NCBI GenBank assembly: GCA_002066995.1
Contig: MWTC01000033.1
Location: 1 to 43,093 of the forward strand
Length of the DNA: 43,093 bases
DNA from: Sphingobacteriales bacterium UTBCD1
GTDB taxonomy: Bacteria; Bacteroidota; Bacteroidia; Chitinophagales; Chitinophagaceae
Direction of reading: 5' to 3'
The translations under genes were made by a program, and so were the position numbers. The notes beneath the pieces are model-generated. The model made no database searches. It was given only the letters and a program-made list of their open reading frames with translations, and had not been told where the DNA came from. Of this stretch, positions 39,525-43,093 are shown in pieces (positions within the stretch are counted from its first letter, which is position 1; every line of letters starts with the position of its first letter).

Positions 39525-40492
39525 TACACTTCCTCCTCGTTAAGCTTTACGGGTATTCTCCTGCCGAGCCTGATGGGATAAAAGACAAAATACCAGAGTA
39601 TAAAAGAAAGAGAAGCAACAAGTATTATAACATTGACAAAAAGCGGCATTTTATAATACCTTGTTACAAAGCCTTCAAAAAATGCGGCAATAATAAAAAC
39701 AGGCATCAGCCCCACAATGATCTTAACCCCGTCTTTGGCGCCCCGCTTTAATGAATCCAATCTTTTTAATGTTCCGGGAAATAAAAAACTCTTCACCATT
39801 ACAAGCCCTGCCGAGCATGCAATGATAATTGCCGTTAATTCCAGGGTGCCATGGATCAGTACTCCCATGGCGGACTGCCATCCGAATCCTTTTGAAAAAA
39901 ACATATACTCGAATGCACCAAGCGTAATAGCTTCTTTCATTACTGATGTCAAAGTCAGTATCCCGAATGAAAGCCCTCTTGCAAAATAAGTGAACGACAC
40001 CATGATATTATTGATCATGATACCGATCCATGCCAGCAAAGCATTGCCGGACTGGTACACGCCTAACGGGTTTCCTTTTTCAATATTTTCTTCCGTCATG
40101 TCCACATAACTATCTCCCAACACCGACCTTACAAATGCCGGATCATGGCCGGATGAAAAAAAGCCTATCATAAAAAACAGGGCAAAGACGATAAAAGTAA
40201 ATAAAACCAGCCCATGATATTTGCGAACGGTAAGAGGCAGTTCATATTTCCAGAAGGTGAACAGCCGGTTGCTTTCTTCCTTACGGTTCTGGTAAATTCC
40301 GATATAGATCTTTGCCGCCTGCCCATTGATGAAATGGGTTACTTTTCCCGAAGGATAAAATGTTTTTGCATAGGCAAGATCATCCACAAGCTGGGTAAAA
40401 TCCCTGGCTATTTCATCAGCATCATGGGAAGATTTCACCTCAATCCTTTCCCAGCGTTCTTTATTCTTTTTTATAAACAGCGCTTCTCTCAA
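39524..40492 (-). CDS. SpoIIM-like (DUF95) multipass membrane protein
   Basis: The 322-aa product has a cytoplasmic N-terminal helical part (1-95) and then a run of about seven hydrophobic segments (95-310) with the SpoIIM-type core around FGILTLTSVMKEAITLGAFE and GTLELTAIIIACSAGL. SpoIIM acts in engulfment in sporulating Firmicutes, but the wider family is found in non-sporulating bacteria in MoxR/DUF58 clusters, as here. The start codon is TTG; upstream there is no in-frame ATG before a stop. It is first gene of the five-gene run and divergent from the RDD gene. Confidence 0.85.
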   Translation of the reverse strand: MREALFIKKNKERWERIEVKSSHDADEIARDFTQLVDDLAYAKTFYPSGKVTHFINGQAAKIYIGIYQNRKEESNRLFTFWKYELPLTVRKYHGLVLFTFIVFALFFMIGFFSSGHDPAFVRSVLGDSYVDMTEENIEKGNPLGVYQSGNALLAWIGIMINNIMVSFTYFARGLSFGILTLTSVMKEAITLGAFEYMFFSKGFGWQSAMGVLIHGTLELTAIIIACSAGLVMVKSFLFPGTLKRLDSLKRGAKDGVKIIVGLMPVFIIAAFFEGFVTRYYKMPLFVNVIILVASLSFILWYFVFYPIRLGRRIPVKLNEEEV

Positions 40493-40601
40493 GTGTAATA
40501 CAATTCGTTTGTAAAATACTGTTTTTTACAGCAGGATACAGAGAATAGTAAAAATTTAAAGTGATAAAAACGATATTTGTAAAATTATTTCCGAAATAAC
40601 A

Positions 40602-41426
40602 ATGGCAATCATACGGATTCCGACAAACTTCAATATCGAAATTGAATTTGAAATACCCGAGTTCTACCGGAGATTTTTTGCCCTGCTGATCGACCTGCTG
40701 GTACTGTATGTTTATCTCCTTATTGCAGGCGCCCTGCTGCAAAATATCTTTTCCGGCCATACAGTATATTCAGATGATGACTATTACAATTATTCTTTTA
40801 TCCGGCTGATATTCATGGTGCCTGTTTTTGCCTATCACCTGGTATGCGAAATCACTATGAGAGGGCAAAGTATAGGAAAAAAGATTATGGGGATACGTGT
40901 TGTCAGTGAGACCGGGAGCAAACCCACTATAAGCCAGTTCATCATCCGCTGGCTGCTGCGTGTATCTGACTATGCAGTGATACTGATCATTTTTTTATAC
41001 GCCTCATACGGGCCGGGCGTTTTCATATTTATTCCATCGCTCCGGTGGTTCACTTTGCTTGCATTAGCATTTTTAGGAACAGACACGATATTAGTAATCA
41101 GCTCAAAAAAGGGGCAGCGGCTTGGCGATATCCTGGCAAAAACCATTCTCATCCACACTTCTGCCAAAGGAAGTATCAATGAAACTGTTTTTATGAATGT
41201 GGAAGAAAATTACGTCCCGTCTTTCCCCCAGATCATGAACCTAAGCGATAAAGACATCAATTCGATCAAAAGTATTTTGGAAACATCAAGGAAGAGAGGA
41301 GATTACAGGATTGCAGAGGCGGCCAGCGAAAAAATAAAAAATCACCTCCACATTAATTCCTCAATGTATCCCTTTGATTTCCTGGAAGTATTATTAAAAG
41401 ATTACAATTACCTGTCAGTAAAATAA
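40602..41426 (+). CDS. RDD family membrane protein
   Basis: The 274-aa product has an RDD domain (about 20-185). The opening FYRRFFALLIDLLVLYVYLL contains the R..D pair, then ITMRGQSIGKKIMGIRVVSE, followed by further membrane segments and KKGQRLGDILAKTILI. The cytoplasmic C-terminal region (about 190-274) is helical. RDD proteins are small membrane proteins of largely unknown function, some linked to Na+/H+ exchange. Being divergent from the SpoIIM-MoxR-DUF58 run, it completes the typical gene set of that cluster. A one-mismatch -7 box (GATATTTG, 40572-40579) is 22 bp upstream. Confidence 0.87.
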   Translation: MAIIRIPTNFNIEIEFEIPEFYRRFFALLIDLLVLYVYLLIAGALLQNIFSGHTVYSDDDYYNYSFIRLIFMVPVFAYHLVCEITMRGQSIGKKIMGIRVVSETGSKPTISQFIIRWLLRVSDYAVILIIFLYASYGPGVFIFIPSLRWFTLLALAFLGTDTILVISSKKGQRLGDILAKTILIHTSAKGSINETVFMNVEENYVPSFPQIMNLSDKDINSIKSILETSRKRGDYRIAEAASEKIKNHLHINSSMYPFDFLEVLLKDYNYLSVK

Positions 41427-41455
41427 TACTGCCTGAAGCATCAAATTATTCCTCA

Positions 41456-41908
41456 TTATTTCAGTAATAATGTAAACAAAGATAAAAGGATCAGCAGCAG
41501 GGTAATGATGCAAAGTATAGCCCAAAAGGCGAAAAAATTTCTTGCTGCGGCAAAGCCAGCTGCCAATGAATATTGATCATTCGAAAGCAAAGCCGCCCTG
41601 ATCTTACTACCGAAATTGATCGAAAAAATTGAGCTAATTAGAAGCAAGAGACCAAATATAATATAAACAGCCAGGCCAATATTCCCTGCTAACATGGCGT
41701 TCTCTCCCAAACCTGCATTTTGCCTTAAAGCAAATTGGACAAGAATACCAAAGATTATAAACAAAATGGCTAATATCAATCCAACGACACCTAAAACTTT
41801 TGACCAGGATGCCGCACTGCGGAGCGTTAGATTTGCATTAGCATCAATATTCAATTGAAAGATAGGCCCGGAACCGCCGGGAGGTGGAGGTGCTTGATAC
41901 ATACTCAT
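41456..41908 (-). CDS. DUF5362-like small membrane protein
   Basis: The 150-aa product has a proline/glycine-rich N-terminal tail (APPPPGGSG) and three or so hydrophobic segments (about 37-62, 72-96, 125-149). The ASWSKVLGVVGLI block and the amphipathic NDQYSLAAGFAAARNFF before the last helix match what I recall of DUF5362, a family with no known function. It lies 90 bp downstream of proS on the same strand but has its own near-consensus -7 box (TATATTTA, 41930-41937). It converges with the RDD gene. Confidence 0.72.
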   Translation of the reverse strand: MSMYQAPPPPGGSGPIFQLNIDANANLTLRSAASWSKVLGVVGLILAILFIIFGILVQFALRQNAGLGENAMLAGNIGLAVYIIFGLLLLISSIFSINFGSKIRAALLSNDQYSLAAGFAAARNFFAFWAILCIITLLLILLSLFTLLLK

Positions 41909-41998
41909 AAAAAATGTTTTATAAGTACTAAATATAGAAATATCCTAACTGACCTGAAAATTTAAATTCCCACAAAAAAGTACCCCGGTGACCCGGTT

Positions 41999-43093
41999 CT
42001 AATATGCCCTTGCAAAAAGCACCCTTTGCTGTGAAGGCTTCCCGGTTAAAATACATTTGCCTGCTTCCTGCGGATTATCCAGTGGAATGCACCGGATCGT
42101 GGCTTTCGTTTTTTCTTTTATGAGTGATTCTGTTTCTGCTGTACCATCCCAGTGTGCCAGGATGAAGCCGCCTTTTTCTTCCAGCAATTTTTCAAACTCG
42201 GACCAACTGTCTGCAGGAGTAATATGTTCCTGCTGATAGGCTTTTGCTTTATTAAATAAATTTTGTTGAATATCGATCAATAAGCGATCCACGTATTGGG
42301 CTATGCCACCGATGCCGATTGTCTTTTTTTCACCGGTATCACGTCGGGTCACTTCAATCTGGCTTTTTTCAAGATCCCTGGCACCTATTGCCAGCCGGAC
42401 CGGCACCCCCTTCATTTCATACTCGGCAAATTTCCATCCCGGCCTTGTATTATCACTGTCATCAAACTTCACACTAATGCCGAGAATTTTAATGTCCTCC
42501 ATTATCTCCCGGGCTTTCACATTGATCTCCTGCTTTTTTTCGTCTCCTTTATACACCGGGATAATGACAACCTGAAGCGGTGCAATTTTTGGGGGCATTA
42601 CCAATCCCTGGTCATCACTATGTGCCATCACCATTCCCCCTACCAGCCTTGTACTGACGCCCCAACTTGTAGCCCACACATAGTCCAGCTTGTTTTCTTT
42701 GCTTAAAAACTTTACGTCAAATGCTTTCGCAAAATTTTGACCCAGGAAATGTGAAGTCCCGGTTTGTAAAGCTTTACCATCCTGCATCAGCGCTTCAATA
42801 CAATATGTATCAACCGCACCGGCAAAGCGTTCACTCTCTGTTTTCACGCCACGTATCACAGGCAAGGCCATGTATTCTTCTGCAAAAGTGGCATATACTC
42901 CAAGCATTTTTTTTGTTTCTTCCACCGCCTCCTCAGAAGAGGCATGCGCAGTATGGCCTTCCTGCCAAAGGAATTCTGCTGTGCGGAGAAACAATCTTGT
43001 ACGCATCTCCCAGCGCACCACATTGCACCATTGATTGATCAGCAAAGGAAGATCACGATATGACTTCACCCAATCTTTATAGGTATTCCAGAT
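41999..43093 (-). CDS. proS: Prolyl-tRNA synthetase, archaeal/eukaryal type (5' end beyond the window)
   Basis: ProRS charges tRNA-Pro. The 365 visible residues cover the end of the catalytic core and the anticodon-binding and C-terminal domains. Motif 2 is [28 protein letters not shown], here starting at NQW, and motif 3 lies in [16 protein letters not shown]. There is no bacterial-type insertion domain, and the C-terminal zinc-domain-like extension ends in FARAY, so this is the short ProS type 3 found in Bacteroidota. The reading frame continues to the last base of the window (IWNTYKDW before the first internal GTG), so the start lies outside. About 130 residues are missing. Confidence 0.95.
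   Translation of the reverse strand: MWNTYKDWVKSYRDLPLLINQWCNVVRWEMRTRLFLRTAEFLWQEGHTAHASSEEAVEETKKMLGVYATFAEEYMALPVIRGVKTESERFAGAVDTYCIEALMQDGKALQTGTSHFLGQNFAKAFDVKFLSKENKLDYVWATSWGVSTRLVGGMVMAHSDDQGLVMPPKIAPLQVVIIPVYKGDEKKQEINVKAREIMEDIKILGISVKFDDSDNTRPGWKFAEYEMKGVPVRLAIGARDLEKSQIEVTRRDTGEKKTIGIGGIAQYVDRLLIDIQQNLFNKAKAYQQEHITPADSWSEFEKLLEEKGGFILAHWDGTAETESLIKEKTKATIRCIPLDNPQEAGKCILTGKPSQQRVLFARAY

Overview
This window is ordinary chromosomal DNA from a member of the Bacteroidota, most likely Chitinophagales/Chitinophagaceae; the family-level call is inference from gene content. Supporting signs: promoters match the Bacteroidota sigma-factor pattern (about -33 TTG/TTTG and -7 TAnnTTTG) rather than TATAAT; there are no evident Shine-Dalgarno leaders; and there are lineage-typical families, namely a DUF5103 type IX secretion plug protein, a lipidated TamA (TamL), tandem GIN-domain (DUF2807) proteins, a DUF4954 beta-helix protein and a TonB-dependent receptor behind a TPP riboswitch. 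No transposase, integrase, prophage or CRISPR array is visible.

Layout. 1-5 kb: peptide deformylase, RuvX/YqgF and a small SPOUT methyltransferase on the minus strand, divergent from mutS, then a small SET-domain protein. 5-11 kb: mgtE, then glmS followed by a DUF4954 hexapeptide-repeat protein. 11-13.5 kb: GTPases era and der in tandem, then a complete initiator tRNA unit (promoter, tRNA-fMet, terminator) beside a degenerate copy of the tRNA T-arm. 13.6-17.5 kb: two tandem secreted GIN-domain proteins, divergent from a TPP-riboswitch-controlled TonB-dependent receptor. 17.5-19.7 kb: ddl, a membrane-anchored PASTA protein and a rhodanese in one minus-strand run. 20.2-21.6 kb: a 2[4Fe-4S] ferredoxin and a LuxC-type acyl-CoA reductase, divergent from overlapping promoters. 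21.8-27.4 kb: HtrA/Do protease, cytoplasmic GH13 enzyme, PD-(D/E)XK nuclease-like protein, DUF2784 membrane protein, a putative outer-membrane barrel, a small transaldolase and the SRP RNA. 27.4-34.9 kb: T9SS plug protein, LolC/E-type permease, family 2 glycosyltransferase, a second SPOUT methyltransferase, lipoprotein TamL and TruB. 35-41.5 kb: a compact minus-strand cluster SpoIIM - DUF4129 - DUF4350 - MoxR - DUF58 with a divergent RDD protein, then a DUF5362 protein. The right edge cuts an archaeal/eukaryal-type prolyl-tRNA synthetase gene.

The most interesting signals are: (i) three genes (a trmH-family gene, mgtE, truB) whose -7 box TAnnTTTG lies exactly 4 nt before the ATG, predicting leaderless or nearly leaderless mRNAs, within a wider set of promoters sharing TAnnTTTGCnG; (ii) two in-register GIN-domain paralogues whose beta-solenoid turns have been homogenised to different motifs (SGAS-like against NTGG-like); (iii) mutually exclusive divergent promoters for the ferredoxin/acyl-CoA reductase pair; (iv) the MoxR/DUF58/SpoIIM/DUF4129/DUF4350/RDD membrane cluster, of unknown function, with a substituted metal-site Asp in DUF58; and (v) the DUF4954 beta-helix protein directly behind glmS. 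All functions come from motif and family recognition by eye; no database search was run.
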